The notes beneath the pieces were generated by a model, which saw only the letters and a program-made list of their open reading frames with translations, was not told the origin of the DNA and did not search any database. DNA of 64,000 nt from Posidonia oceanica (lineage: Eukaryota > Streptophyta > Magnoliopsida > Alismatales > Posidoniaceae). Position numbers and translations under genes: made by a program. Below are positions 1-10,034 of this stretch, piece after piece. The stretch is taken from the NCBI GenBank assembly GCA_037176725.1, contig JAZBRS010000013.1:12837001-12901000 (forward strand), read 5' to 3'. The number at the start of each line of letters is the position of its first letter. Positions within the stretch are counted from its first letter, which is position 1.

Positions 1-168
1 CAGCTCATGTTCTAATGCTTTTCATGCCTTGCTACTGCTTGCTATTTTATAAATCCATGCTGTATGTCTTGCTTGCATGATCTCTGATGCTATGTCATGC
101 CTATCTGCTTGTCCCATGCTTGCTTGAGTCTTTTTGCATGCTCTAAGTTCATCTTGCTTCCTGCTTGC

Positions 169-1280
169 GTTGGACGCCTGGGTGAGCCACGTCCAACGTT
201 GGACGCTGGTTCACCTGGCATCCAACACCTCTGTTTGCTTTGCTTTGCTGCCATGCCTACACTATGCCTATCTTTGATATTTGCTTATGACCCATGCTTG
301 CTTAGAGATGCCTGGCCCCTATGGCAACCATGCTTAGGTTTGCTAGGATCTTTTTAAGTTGCTTGCTCCTTTTTGCAAAGTTTTAATCTTATCTTCCCAT
401 GCATGTTCTTCCTTTCTTGCTTTCCTTGAGTTAATTGCTTGCTGTGGGTGATTATCTTGCTCTGGCATGTCTTCAATGTGTCTGCATGCATATAGGTGGG
501 GTTAGAGCTGAGCTCCCCCTTTAGTACAGGTGAGCTTGCATTCTACAGGTGTTGGACGCTGGGAGCTCCAGCGTCCAACGTTGGACGCTGCTGTTTGCAG
601 CGTCTAATGTCCCTGCTCCCCTGCCTTGTTCTTTCTAGTTTGCATGTTGGTCTGATCTGGTTCTTTGCATGTCCCCTGCATTTATATGCATGCTTAGCTT
701 CCTTTGCAACTGTTCTTCAGCTTCCATTAGTTTATTTGCTAATTTTATGCTAGTTTCTTGTGTGTTTGTGCCTCCCAGGGTGTTGTACGCTGCTGGTGCC
801 TGCGTCCAACATTGGACGTCGGCCAAGCTCACGTCCAATGACCTGGTTGTGCCTCTGGCCTGGCACAAGCTACAGGTGAGGTCTGATTGGTTTCTTATGC
901 TTCCCTTGTTTGCATGTCTACCCTCTACTCACCTCCAGTAGCCCAAATGCATGATCCCTATTTTCATCTATCATTTGTATGCTTTTTTTCTTTTTTTCTT
1001 CTCTGGCCTGTGTTAGACGCCTATCACTCTAGCATCTAACGTTGGACGCCTTGGTCAGCAGCGTCCAACGGCCTGCTTGCTTTGATCTTTGATTCTGGCT
1101 TGCTCCTTGCTCTGATTCCTCTTCTAATCTTCTGTCAGGTTAGCCTTGCATGTCATGCACCCATTTAGTTGCATTTTTGCATCTGTATTGCATCCATATA
1201 GCTAGATTGCATGGTTTTCTAAAATCTGCATGCTGTTTGCCTCTAGCAGGTGTTGGACGCTGGTGCTGCCAGCGTCCAAT
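169..1280. repeat. Five dyad-unit sites in LTR L
   Basis: Sites at 169-226, 551-608, 782-839, 1012-1069 and 1252-1280. The first four are two adjacent units, the last a single unit. Each unit reads GTTGGACGC, 10-12 variable bases, then GCGTCCAAC or a decayed form. The 551 unit is an inverted repeat with 12-base arms around GAGCT. The last four sites start about 230-240 bp apart; the interval after the first is 382 bp. The flanking text of the 551 site matches that of the 11596 site in LTR N, so positions are shared between LTR families. Confidence 0.85.
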
Positions 1281-1530
1281 GCTTGCAGATGGCTGACAGT
1301 CATTTTAAAACGTCGATTTTGCTTCGCTCATCGTTTTCCGCGTTTTATTGCTTCTTTGGCTTGCTGCAACCCCTATGCATGTTACCCTACCCTCTGCTTT
1401 AGTTTTGCTCCCCGCTTTGCACCATTTTCCATGTTTTGCATCGTTTTCCGTGTTTTGCATCGTTTTCCCGCTCCTTCGCATAGTTTTCTGCACCCCGTTG
1501 CATTGTTTTCCGCTCTTTGCCTACTGCCTA

Positions 1531-1752
1531 GGAGTTCTCAAGAACCAGGGTCTGCCCAGTTCGGAACACTAGCAACGTGGCTGAGCACATAGACAGCACG
1601 TTTATTTCCCATGCATAGCAGGTAGGCATTCATGGCATTTAGGCATTAGGCTAGCAATTCCTTGCATTAGTGCGAGATTGCCTAAGAAAGACGACTCTCA
1701 AACGTATCGGGGGTGCCTAACACCTTCCCTGTGCGTAATAGGAGTCCTTGCC
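1531..1752 (+). promoter_or_regulatory. Conserved R/U5-like block of Tat LTRs
   Basis: Two short stretches, a GAACCAGGGT...CCAGTTCGGAACACT stretch and a TCGGGGGTGCCTAACACC stretch, recur in the same order in every Tat LTR here: about 12677-12950, 14612-14880, 17818-18090 and 21935-22180 on the plus strand. The second stretch is also found at about 3005-3050 and 30745-30790 on the minus strand in the LTRs of O. GGTG...CACC within it can form a short hairpin. Conservation across otherwise unalignable LTRs suggests a transcriptional or RNA-processing role (R region, polyadenylation or packaging), which is inference. Confidence 0.6.
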
Positions 1753-2090
1753 CTTTCTCTTGGCTCGCATCGACCTTTCCTTTATCCTAGGCATGAGTCA
1801 TAGCATAGCATAGCATAGCATATCTTAGCTTAGCATTGCATCCCTTTGCCCCTCCTTGCGTCCGGTTTAGCATGTCTTTTCATGCTTTACCCTTGGTTTT
1901 CCCTATCTTCCAACTCAATAGACCTGGTGGTGACTCCGATTTTGTCTTATCATTTCTTTTCTTTTCTTTTGCCAGCATTTTCGAGTCAAGTTTCTTCCCT
2001 CGGATCCCACCGCACATAGTGAGCCTATTTTGATTGGTGCACGCAAACTTTGGTATCATGCATGGATGATCGGAATTCAGGATTACTACA

Positions 2091-2391
2091 CCAATCGGCA
2101 CAGACACCATGAATCCAGCTGCAACAATGCACCAAAACCAACAGTGCCAGGCAGCCCCACGTATAGTGATATGCTGGGTAAAATGCACAGCACACCCCCA
2201 AGATTTAGGAAAACAAGAGATGCAGAAGATAGGGACCAAAGAGTAATAAGGATAAAGCCAGGAACCAAACCACAACTGGTCCCACCAACAAACCCTAGAG
2301 ACAAGCCACACCACCCAGTAACACCCGTCCACTGCTAAAAAATTCATTTAATCTATACAATTACAAGGGAAATGAATTCCCAAGTGTTACA
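2091..2391 (-). mobile_element. Chromovirus D, remnant of 3' LTR
   Basis: These 301 bases align end to end with the last 301 bases (39087-39387) of the other D LTR, with roughly 25-30 differences by eye. Read on the minus strand, the LTR starts TGTAACACTTGGG. The remainder of this LTR was displaced off-window by the insertion of L. It gives the outer boundary of D and shows that the two LTRs are well diverged, so the insertion is not recent. Confidence 0.85.
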
Positions 2392-2694
2392 CCATATACA
2401 CCTAAAAAGGATTTTGCCCCTGAAATCAATGGTAAGCGAAAAGGTGCAGGTACTGAGCAAGGTTGTCATCCTAACGCTCCCAAGTGGCCTCCTCAGCTCC
2501 ATGATGCAGCCATCGCAAGAGAACCTGTGGAATGACCTTGTTCCGCAACACTTGTTCCCTCTAATCAATAATCTGGACAGTGTCCTCAACATAAGAGAGA
2601 TCTTCCTTGAGCACCTCTTGCTGAACAGGGATCACCTGTGACACATCAACCAGACACTTCCTCAGCATAGAGACGTGGAATAAATCATGCACTG
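2392..2694 (-). pseudogene. Chromovirus D, end of integrase with chromodomain-like tail, and 3' end
   Basis: On the minus strand the frame entering from 2694 continues with HDLFHVSMLRK, the conserved integrase C-terminal motif of Tekay/Del chromoviruses. It goes on to a divergent chromodomain-like tail containing GAEEATWE. Reading is broken by stop codons. The segment is the distal exon-like half of a gene split by element O; the other half resumes at 33173. The stretch next to 2391 holds the purine-rich primer region of the D 3' LTR. The chromodomain of this lineage is thought to direct integration to heterochromatin. Confidence 0.8.
2690..2694. repeat. Target site duplication of O, left copy
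   Basis: CACTG immediately outside the TGTAG end of the O LTR; identical to 33168-33172. Confidence 0.9.
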
Positions 2695-5362
2695 TGTAGT
2701 AACCCTGAAAATCGGCACGTCCATGCACGATGCCAAAGCTCGCGTGCACCGACCGAAATTAGGTTGCTATTAGCGGTTGGATCCGAGGAGGGATTTTCGA
2801 CTCAAAAACACCGGAAAACAGAGACAAACGCAAAAGGAAAATAAAATAAAGGAAAAGGAGTCGCCACCTAATTTATTAAAATGGGAAAACTAGGAAAACC
2901 ATATAAAGAACGTGCAGGGAAAACCTATGCATTTTAGAAGCATGCGGAAATCGATGCAAATGGATGACACAAAGTCAATGCGGTCTAGAGAAAGGGCAAG
3001 GACTTCTGTTACGTGCGAGGAAGGTGTTAGGCACCCCCGACACACCCGAGGAATTGATTTTTCTTAACTAATCCGCTACAGTGTGGCAAAATGTTGGCAA
3101 ATGAATGCCGATTTATATTCGCCCTAAGGCGGTATGCAAGATGCAATTTATAAACCATGCAAAGCTTAGCAAACCTTGTTTAAAAGCAATTAAGCAAAAT
3201 TGAGACATTGCAAAGAGGCGATAAACAACAAGAGAATGAAACTAAAACCAGAAGCATCGAAAGAAACAAACGGAAGGCGATGAAAAAGGTAGTTAAGTGC
3301 ACTGTCTGGATCAGGGCATGGTCGCCTGTCTGACAGGCGCCTGTGCCTGTCACCGGTGAGGCAGGCGGCAAACAACAGACCCAGCTCCCCACACAGCAGC
3401 GATCGCTGCCACGAAAGAGGCGCAAAGACGATACGAAATTGAATACTAAAGCCAGGAAAACACAGACAACATGCTCGACATCAAGATCTGTAAAAACAAA
3501 GTCGGGAAAGCAAAGCGACAAGGCGGCAAACCAGTGGCTCACCCGCTGCTTGGACTGCAGGGTGGGTCACCGGTGAGAGCAGCAGCCAACCCAGTCGCCA
3601 CCGACAGTCCTCCCAAGCAGAGGCTTTCATCGCCAAGAACAAGCAAGATAATCATAGTAGAACTTGAAATAAATCACATGGAGCTAAAGCTGGCTCAACA
3701 TGGAACAAAAGCATGCATTCAAACAATGAAATGGATGTGTGAGTTGCGAGATATAATGGCCTGAAGTTGGTCGGAGGACTAGCTCGAGTTGCAGCCGAGT
3801 CGCCGGTTGGACTGACGATAGGCCTGCAACTCAAGTAGCCCAAACAGCCAAGTTCTCGGCCGGATCAAGAACTCACGAGCAAACAAAATGGAAAACCAAT
3901 CATACAGGCATGTAGACCATTCAAGGAGTAAACAAGCAAGATGGGACCTCAAGGCGGCCGAAGTAACGCCTCTAAGTCGGGTCGGCAAGCAGGTCGGGTT
4001 GCAGGTCAGTCGCCGCTCACGCTGGTGCCTGACCTGGCAATCCGTTCGTCGGACTTCAACGTCGGAATTCGTCGCTTGGACGAAGCCTAAAATGCTGATG
4101 AAGATCGGGGAAGCACCACGACGTTCCCATGAACCCAACCACACCTTCAATGTGGAAAATGATGGCCTGTGGCACTCCACCCATCTCCGCCTCTTTGTGC
4201 CGCTGTTGTCCATCGAGCTCCAGCCACAGAGGCAGCCAAAGGCTCAAGGAGCAGGCTGTGAAGTGTCGAGGGACTGAGGGGAATGCGAGGGAGTGCTCAC
4301 GAGTCGAGGAGAGACGTTCGTGCCTCTTTCCCACCTCCGCCGGCACCTCACCGGCGTTGCCGCACCACCTCGACTGTTGGCACGACCGAGAGCGCAAGAA
4401 GGCCAACTAACTATCTAGGAGTAAAGAGCAGAGGTCTAGGAAGCTTCCTGGACCCTTAAACTAGTAATGTGGTGAGAGCCTCACCTCTGTGGCTTCGCCG
4501 GAGTTGGTGGGCTAAGGTAGGAGGAGCTTGCCGGAGTGGAGGAAGAAGGCAGCAGCGTGGCTCGGGAGGGCTTGGAATCGCTCTGGAACGCTCAAGGGAA
4601 GGTCGCAAAGGCTCTAAGGAATCTCAATTTCGCTCTAGAAGCAAGGGAGGAGGGAATGTGGGTGTGAGAGTGATGAACTGTGAATGGGTTCCGGTGGTGG
4701 AGGTGGGTTTTGTTCAATGGGTTCCTCTGCACACGAGGACAAAGAGAGCTGACAAGCGCAGAGGTGGTGGCAGTGAGGGGCTGTGAGGAGATCCGAAAGC
4801 CAAGGAAGTAAGTGTGCTGCAGGTGGGGGACGATGAAGTCGTCAGTGGCAAAGGAGGTGGACGGCCATGCCAAGGAGAGGCTGTGAGTGCGAGAAGGCCG
4901 TCGACGGAGAGGTTGACCAGTGGCAGGGAGTAAGTGGCACTTGGCGTGCAGCTCGTGGAGGTAGTGCAGTAGTAAGTGGCGAGGGGACGGGTGGCAGGTG
5001 GCCGACGACCGGCAACGGCCGTGGCAGGGAAGCTTGGGCCGTGGACTGAGTTACAGTCCAAGCACCGCAACAGCTGGCGCCAAACTCAATCGCCACCAAT
5101 GCTAGCGACAGGGTTCAGTCGCCTTTGCAAGCAGCGCCTAGACGTGCAACTCAGTAACTAGGCTGCTAATGGGCTTGGGCTTGGTTGAAGACTTAGGTTA
5201 GGTTATGAAATGGGATTTGGTTTAGTTTAGATTGGTTTTGGGTAGGGAATTGGATTAGGTTTGGGAAATGGAATTGGGTTTTGAAATGGATTCGCCATAC
5301 CTTCTTCTGAGCCAACTTCCAGAAATTCTCCAACAAAAGTCTACCAAAATGGGGTGTCTACA
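2695..5362 (-). mobile_element. 3' LTR of element O
   Basis: 2668 bp, aligned over its length with 30435-33167. On its own strand it runs from TGTAGACACC to GGTTACTACA. A TGGCGACTCC-like stretch (minus, near 2865) and the shared R/U5 block (minus, about 3005-3050) lie near its 3' side. Compared with the 5' LTR it lacks about 50 bases around 3595-3605. Open frames on both strands in this LTR are low-complexity products of GC-rich dyads, with no recognisable domain. Confidence 0.9.
3320..4084. repeat. GTCGCC/GGCGAC-type dyad sites in the O 3' LTR
   Basis: Three clear dyads: 3320-3341 (arms GGTCGCCTG and CAGGCGCC), followed directly by a second dyad around CACCGGTG (about 3345-3366); 4005-4033 (arms GTCAGTCGCC and GGTGCCTGAC, 9-base core); and 4068-4084 (TTCGTC, 5-base core, GACGAA). 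A further pair lies near 5085-5135 (GTCGCC...GCGAC, then AGTCGCC...GCGCC). The architecture resembles the GTTGGACGC units of other LTRs but the arm sequence differs. Counterparts in the 5' LTR are at 31060-31081, 31810-31838 and 31873-31889. Confidence 0.75.
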
Positions 5363-5375
5363 AATGCCCCTCCTT
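5363..5375 (-). other. Polypurine tract of O
   Basis: On the minus strand AAGGAGGGGCATT directly precedes the TGTAGACACC start of the 3' LTR. This is the usual plus-strand priming site of Tat/Ogre elements. Confidence 0.85.
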
Positions 5376-7128
5376 GAGCGAGGTCAAGTGTAGCGAGACC
5401 GTGGCTCAGGGGTGACAAGACACCCCACCCAACACCGGCAAGAGCACAAATTGCTATCGACGTGAGTCACTTATCCAGCGGATGCACCGAAAGTCGTGAC
5501 TCGTTGCCGCAATGCAACATGCAGATGCAGATGCGAATGCTGATGCAATGCAATGCATGCTAATGCAAATATCTAGCACGCAATATTATAAATAAAGAAG
5601 TGCAGGGTTGATGCAAAAGGATGCTAAGAAAAGGCTACGATGCAATGTGAAAATTTGGCGGTTAGTCCAAATTTGCACAAAAGGGGGCGCCGGACAAGAG
5701 TAACGGACTTGTCGTCCGGGCAATGAGGTCTGCCAGCCCAGAGAGGGGAACAGAGATAGCTTGTCCCCATCTGAGGAAGCAAGCAAAGCAGCTAGGGCCG
5801 CGCAGAAGGGGGCAAAAAAATCTCGAGAACCGCGAGAGGAGAGGGGCATCTTCTCCCGCCAACAAGGCATGCGGGACTTCGTCTGCTGGAACAAAGTCAC
5901 GCGAAGGATGTGATAAGTTTTCAAACTTATCGGCCAGAGGTGATGAGTTTCGGATCATCAACCGGGAGGTTGCAATTGCAGATGATAAGATATCGGACTT
6001 ATCTACCAGAGATAGATGGTTTCGAAGCATTAGCCGGAGATTGATTGTTGATGATAGAATATCGGACTTATCAGCTAGAAGGTGATGGTTTCGGAGCATC
6101 AGCCGAAGAGTGATGGTTACTAGACATCAGCCGAAAGGTGATGGTTACTGGACATTAGCCGAAAGGTGCAATTGCGGATGATAAGATATTGGACTTATCG
6201 GCCAGAGATAGATGGTTTCGGAGCATCAGTCGGAGATTGCAAGTGCAGATGATAAGATATCGGACTTATCGGCCGGAGATAGATGGTTTCGGGGCATCAG
6301 CCGGAGATTGATTGTGCAGATGATAAGATATCAGACTTATCAGCCAGAGATAGATGGTTTCAAAGCATCAGCCGGAAATTGCAAGTGCAGGTGATAAGAT
6401 ATCAGACTTATCGGCCAGAGATAGATGGTTTCAGAGCATCAGCTGGAGATTGCAAGTGCAGGTGATAAGATATCGGACTTATCGGCCAGAGATAGATGGT
6501 TTCGGAGCATCAGTCGGAGATTGCAAGTGCAGATGATAAGATATCGGACTTATCGACCAGAGATAGATGGTTTCGAAGCATCAGCCGGAGATTGCAAGTG
6601 CAGATGATAAGATATCGGACTTATCGGCCAGAGATAGATATGAACCCGTGACATCCAGGTATATCGACGGGGAAAGATAAGGGGAATGATACCACAGGGC
6701 AGCTAAAAAAAGATGCCTCTGGTAGCAAGATGATACCAGGGGACAGCCAAAGCACCCTTGGCATCGAAAAGCGAAGGATATGGACAAAACTGACGTGTTT
6801 GTCAAACGAGTAGTTAGGGGGTACCAACCCGAAGGAGGATCCGAGTGAGAGCGCTCGGCGGCTTTGCTTGTTTTGACGGCATGGGTCTGCAAAGATTCTA
6901 GCATCTGGATTGATTGCGGAGGACTTTCCTGCGTTATTTTGGCAGCAAGTCTGGCCAGGGGCCCTAAGGCATGATCGGCAAGGATATACATGCATTGAGC
7001 AAACTTGAAGTACAAGCAGATGGCACAAAACACCTTTGTATTGATTGAGCTTTGTTTACACACCTATGGCAGGCCAAAAGATACAACATAATTCAGGAAA
7101 AAACTAAACAAGCAGCTGCACAAATGCC
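5376..7128 (-). other. 3' untranslated region of O, with tandem array
   Basis: Non-coding stretch between the extra ORF and the polypurine tract. From 5376 to about 5920 I see only unstructured sequence with a short ATGCAGATGC-like simple repeat near 5515-5575. About 5930-6640 is the tandem array described separately. From 6640 to 7128 no feature stands out. Tandem repeats at this position are characteristic of Tat/Ogre elements. Confidence 0.7.
5930..6640. repeat. 71-bp tandem repeat array with GATAAG hairpin
   Basis: From 6207 the stretch GATAGATGG recurs at 6207, 6278, 6349, 6420, 6491, 6562 and 6633, exactly 71 bp apart, giving six regular units. Upstream, 5930-6206 holds degenerate and shortened units. 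Each unit contains GATAAG, eight bases, then CTTATC, an inverted repeat, so the GATAAG core (known in plants as the I-box or GATA-factor site) occurs on both strands of each unit. Confidence 0.92.
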
Positions 7129-8384
7129 CTAGCTGATTCGGGCCTTCTTCGATCTCCTGGAGTCAGGGAACAAGGGGACACCTGGCGGGATCTCGTTGAT
7201 GGGCCAGAGTCCCTGCACCTCAGTCACGTACTCAGGAGTACATCCTGAGCCTTTTGCAGCCGCGATGTCCGTCGACTGCATTCCATGTTGCATCAGGTCA
7301 GCTAGCTCTGTTGTAGCAGCTGTTGAATTGAGAGGATAGGGCCGCAAGAGTCTGGTGTTGTGCTATCAACAAAGGCGCCCTGCTGGAAGCCGAACTGCCG
7401 CATGACCCGGATAGGGTGGTACTCCACACCCCTGGTAAATCCTAGCAGCACGACCAGTCGCATGTCGTGGGCACCAAAGAAGACTGTGAATGGCTCAGCA
7501 GCCGATGGGATGATATGCCAGGTTACCGCATCATCAGTTACCTTTGACAGCTTTTCGTATTCTTCCGAGACGCTTTTGATAGTCTTGGCGTGGCCACTAT
7601 CACAGTATGTCTCAATGGCATGCCTCTGAGGGCACAGAATATCCATCTCTAAGTGTTCGGCTAGCCAGATCTGTATGAGTGCTCTGCAGCCGTGGAAGTG
7701 GCGGCAGTAGTGTGAGATGCGGTCCAATCCGCGATAAGTCTCTGCCAGGACAACTAGGGCCAGGTCGATCTGCCGAGTCACCACAGCAGGTGCAATCTCA
7801 ACGATCTCGATGGCCACTGTCATCCAGTCATGAGTGAAGATCAGCTTGCCTAGAAAGCAGGTGACAAACCCCCGGAGCCACAGCTCGTCTCCGAGTTCTG
7901 CACGCTTATCCACAGTCTCATCAAAGTATGCTAAGCAGAGCATGGGTGTGAGCCCACTGGAGCAAATTAGTCTTTGCTGGCAGCTGCCAGTAGAGAGCCC
8001 AGACAGTTGGCTCAAGACTGTGATGTGTCTGTCGCGCCTTATGAAAATAGGCGGTCCCATGATCTTGGATAAGTCGCAGATCTAGCCTACTTCCTCCAGC
8101 GTGGGTGTCAGTTCTGTTCTTCCGAAGTGGAAGACGTGGTGCGCCGATTTCCAGAACCTTGCAGCGGCGCACAGAAGATGTCGGCTCACTTCAACATCAG
8201 CGACCTTCAAAAGTTTGGATGGAATGCCCCATAAGCGCAGCTTCTCGCAGTCATCTTCGGTGAGCTTGCCGATCCACTTTCGCAGGGTCTCGGAGCAATG
8301 CATTAGGATCACTAGAGTGGGGAAACCCATTGTGCAAGAGGGAGAAGGGTAGCTGTTGCAGAATCTTCTAGCACCTGTCACCAA
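7129..8384 (-). pseudogene. Extra ORF of O: DUF7745/plant-mobile-domain-like protein
   Basis: Downstream of integrase on the element's own coding strand lies a third ORF of about 418 codons. The first part (8384-8082) contains KWIGKL near the start and FGRTELTPTLEEV near the end, the hallmark of DUF7745/PMD-like proteins (a Phe-X-X-Gly...Thr-Leu-Glu-Glu motif). A TAG stop at 8082-8084 separates it from the continuation (8060-7302) in the same frame, which keeps Trp- and His-rich helices typical of this family. A frameshift near 7340 moves the C-terminus into another frame that ends RRSKKARIS at 7129. PMD proteins in Arabidopsis (MAIN, MAIL1) act in silencing and genome stability; a role in the element is unknown. 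It is broken by one stop and one frameshift. Confidence 0.7.
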
Positions 8385-9827
8385 GGCTGTGGGTCGTTAG
8401 ATCACATACAGGCATATAATCACTGACTGATAAGGAAGCAGATTCTGAAGCTAGTAAAGCAGTTCAATATGTTCAGCAGTTTGCATTCAAAACGCAGAGA
8501 CTTAAGCATATTCAAACAAAGGGGATCCTGCCTACACAGGCAGGGGCTGGTAGGAGCTCTGGACCAGCATAACTTTGAGGAAGTCAACATGTGCTCAGCA
8601 GGAGTACCATCTCAATGCTGAGGCAAGTCTTGTAGAGCGGAATGGTAGAAGGAAAAGGATGATTGGTGATGCAAATATGCATGATTTATGATTGATATGC
8701 TTTGCCCTCAGCATACAGAGTGCTTAGCGCCTGCTGTAGAGGAAGAGAGTGGTCCCTAACTCACTGGACTCTACTCAAACTCCTAACTTGTTGGTGGCAC
8801 TCCGGAAAGGGTGTTGGTGGTGTTTAGGTGGTGGTGTAGTGAGAACAGGCTCCATGCCAAACTTTCAAGGACATACACCTACACTTTTCTTTTTTCTTGT
8901 TTGCTCCCACATAAGTGTGTAGGATTCCCCCTATCCCTGTCTTGGAGGTGATGGGCACCTGGTTTGAGGTTGGGGAGCTGCTGCCAGACAAGGGTGGCTA
9001 GGCACCATGGGATTTGTAGATTGTTCAGGCTTCAACTTTGATTCCTCTCTAAGGTAAAAGGAGCGGGATCACGCTGCTTGCCTTTATTTCATAGGGTTGA
9101 CTTTTGTTTAACTTTTTTTTCTCTTTTTGTCTTTGTCTTTTCTCTTTTTTTTTCTTCTTTTTTTCTCTTCTTTTCTCTTTTTGTTTTTTTGGCTCGCAAG
9201 TTTCCGCTGTCCCCGACTGAGAGGTAGTGGGTGCCTGGTTTTGAGACAAGGAGGGGATTAGGCCTTGTAAGGCTTGTAGATTCCCAGGTGCGAATTTCGG
9301 TCTTCTCCAAGGCAAATTGGAGGGACGGGGTTGTACTACACACCTCTATCTCTAGGGCCGACTTCTGTCTTCGCCTTCTATTCTTTTTTCTTTTGCACCC
9401 ATGCTTAGACATGTGTTTTTTTCTGACTCACACTCTCGGTTAGACCCTAGCATTTTTCCTCCCTCCAGAGGTGTAAGTCCTAGGGGCTTGGGCATTTCAC
9501 CTGTGCTCACTAAGTGGTGGCTCCCTCACTAGCTAAGACATCTACGTAGTGTCAGGTGAGGTAGGGTAGACTCCTTCTAGAGCAGGCAAGCACTTCCGAT
9601 TTTCATCACTGGGCCGATGGTAATGCATGATCGATTGATGATGATGATGATTTGATTTTTTTGGATTTTTTGAACAAGATATGCTTGAAAAGGAAGAAAT
9701 GCACGGAGATGTACAATGATGAAAATGCAAGAGATAAGACATGGAGGGATGCATGAAGATGTACACGGGTGAGAATGCAAGAGATGGAACAGAGAAGGAG
9801 GATCTGCAAGGTAAGGGTCGCCCCAAG
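8385..9827 (-). other. Spacer of O between integrase and extra ORF, with an internal duplication
   Basis: No credible coding sequence. A diverged direct duplication is visible: about 8930-9110 and about 9200-9375 share a CCCC...GAGGT...GGGCACCTGG...TTTGTAGATT...CTTC order. Between the copies is a pyrimidine-rich run (9105-9190), giving Lys/Glu-rich spurious frames on the minus strand. 9600-9800 holds GATGATGATG-type simple sequence. An intergenic leader for the extra ORF may lie here, but I cannot point to a promoter. Confidence 0.55.
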
Positions 9828-10034
9828 CTACTGATAGTACTTCTTGAGGTAGCACCAGTTGACAGGCTCAGACTGTTCAACCTGGTCCATGTCCTCAAGA
9901 AATGCTGCGCCACCAGAGAACACTTGCTTAACCACAAAGGGGCCACGCCAGTTGGGTCAAAATTTGCCTCGACCGTCAGGTAGGTGAATGGCTCGCAAAA
10001 CCAGATCCCCTGGCAATCCGTTCATACGCGGGCA
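9828..10034 (-). pseudogene. Element O integrase, C-terminal end
   Basis: On the minus strand GDLVLRAIHLPDGRGKF is followed by GPFVVKQVFSGG and ends in LKKYYQ with a TAG at 9830-9828. This is the GPF/Y-type C-terminal module found at the end of Ty3/gypsy integrases of the Tat branch. Just before GDLVLR an AYERIAR-like stretch reads in another frame, so a small deletion with frameshift lies there. The frame is cut at 10034 by composite N. The catalytic core that should lie upstream is absent on both sides of N. Confidence 0.85.

Larger units (their letters stand above)
1..2090 (+). mobile_element. Tat/Ogre-type LTR, family L (right part of a 3' LTR)
   Basis: No coding sequence. The segment ends in GATTACTACA at 2090, and the next base belongs to the LTR of chromovirus D, so this is the outer end of a plus-oriented element whose body lies left of the window. 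The last 220 bases match the end of solo LTR S (22300-22523), with the same order of features: a TGGTGACTCC-like stretch, a TTTTCGAGTCAAGT stretch, and a terminal ATTACTACA. The expected 5-bp target duplication on this side is CCAAT (2091-2095); its partner is off-window. Open frames here are spurious. The segment carries five dyad-unit sites and the shared R/U5 block described separately. Confidence 0.8.

Noticed and set aside
2857..2872. GGAGTCGCCACC inside the O LTR as a primer binding site
   Set aside because: It lies within the LTR, present in both copies; the true primer site abuts the LTR at 30417-30434.
7834..8352. Plus-strand frames over the O extra ORF
   Set aside because: Shadows of the DUF7745-like ORF, whose motifs lie on the minus strand.
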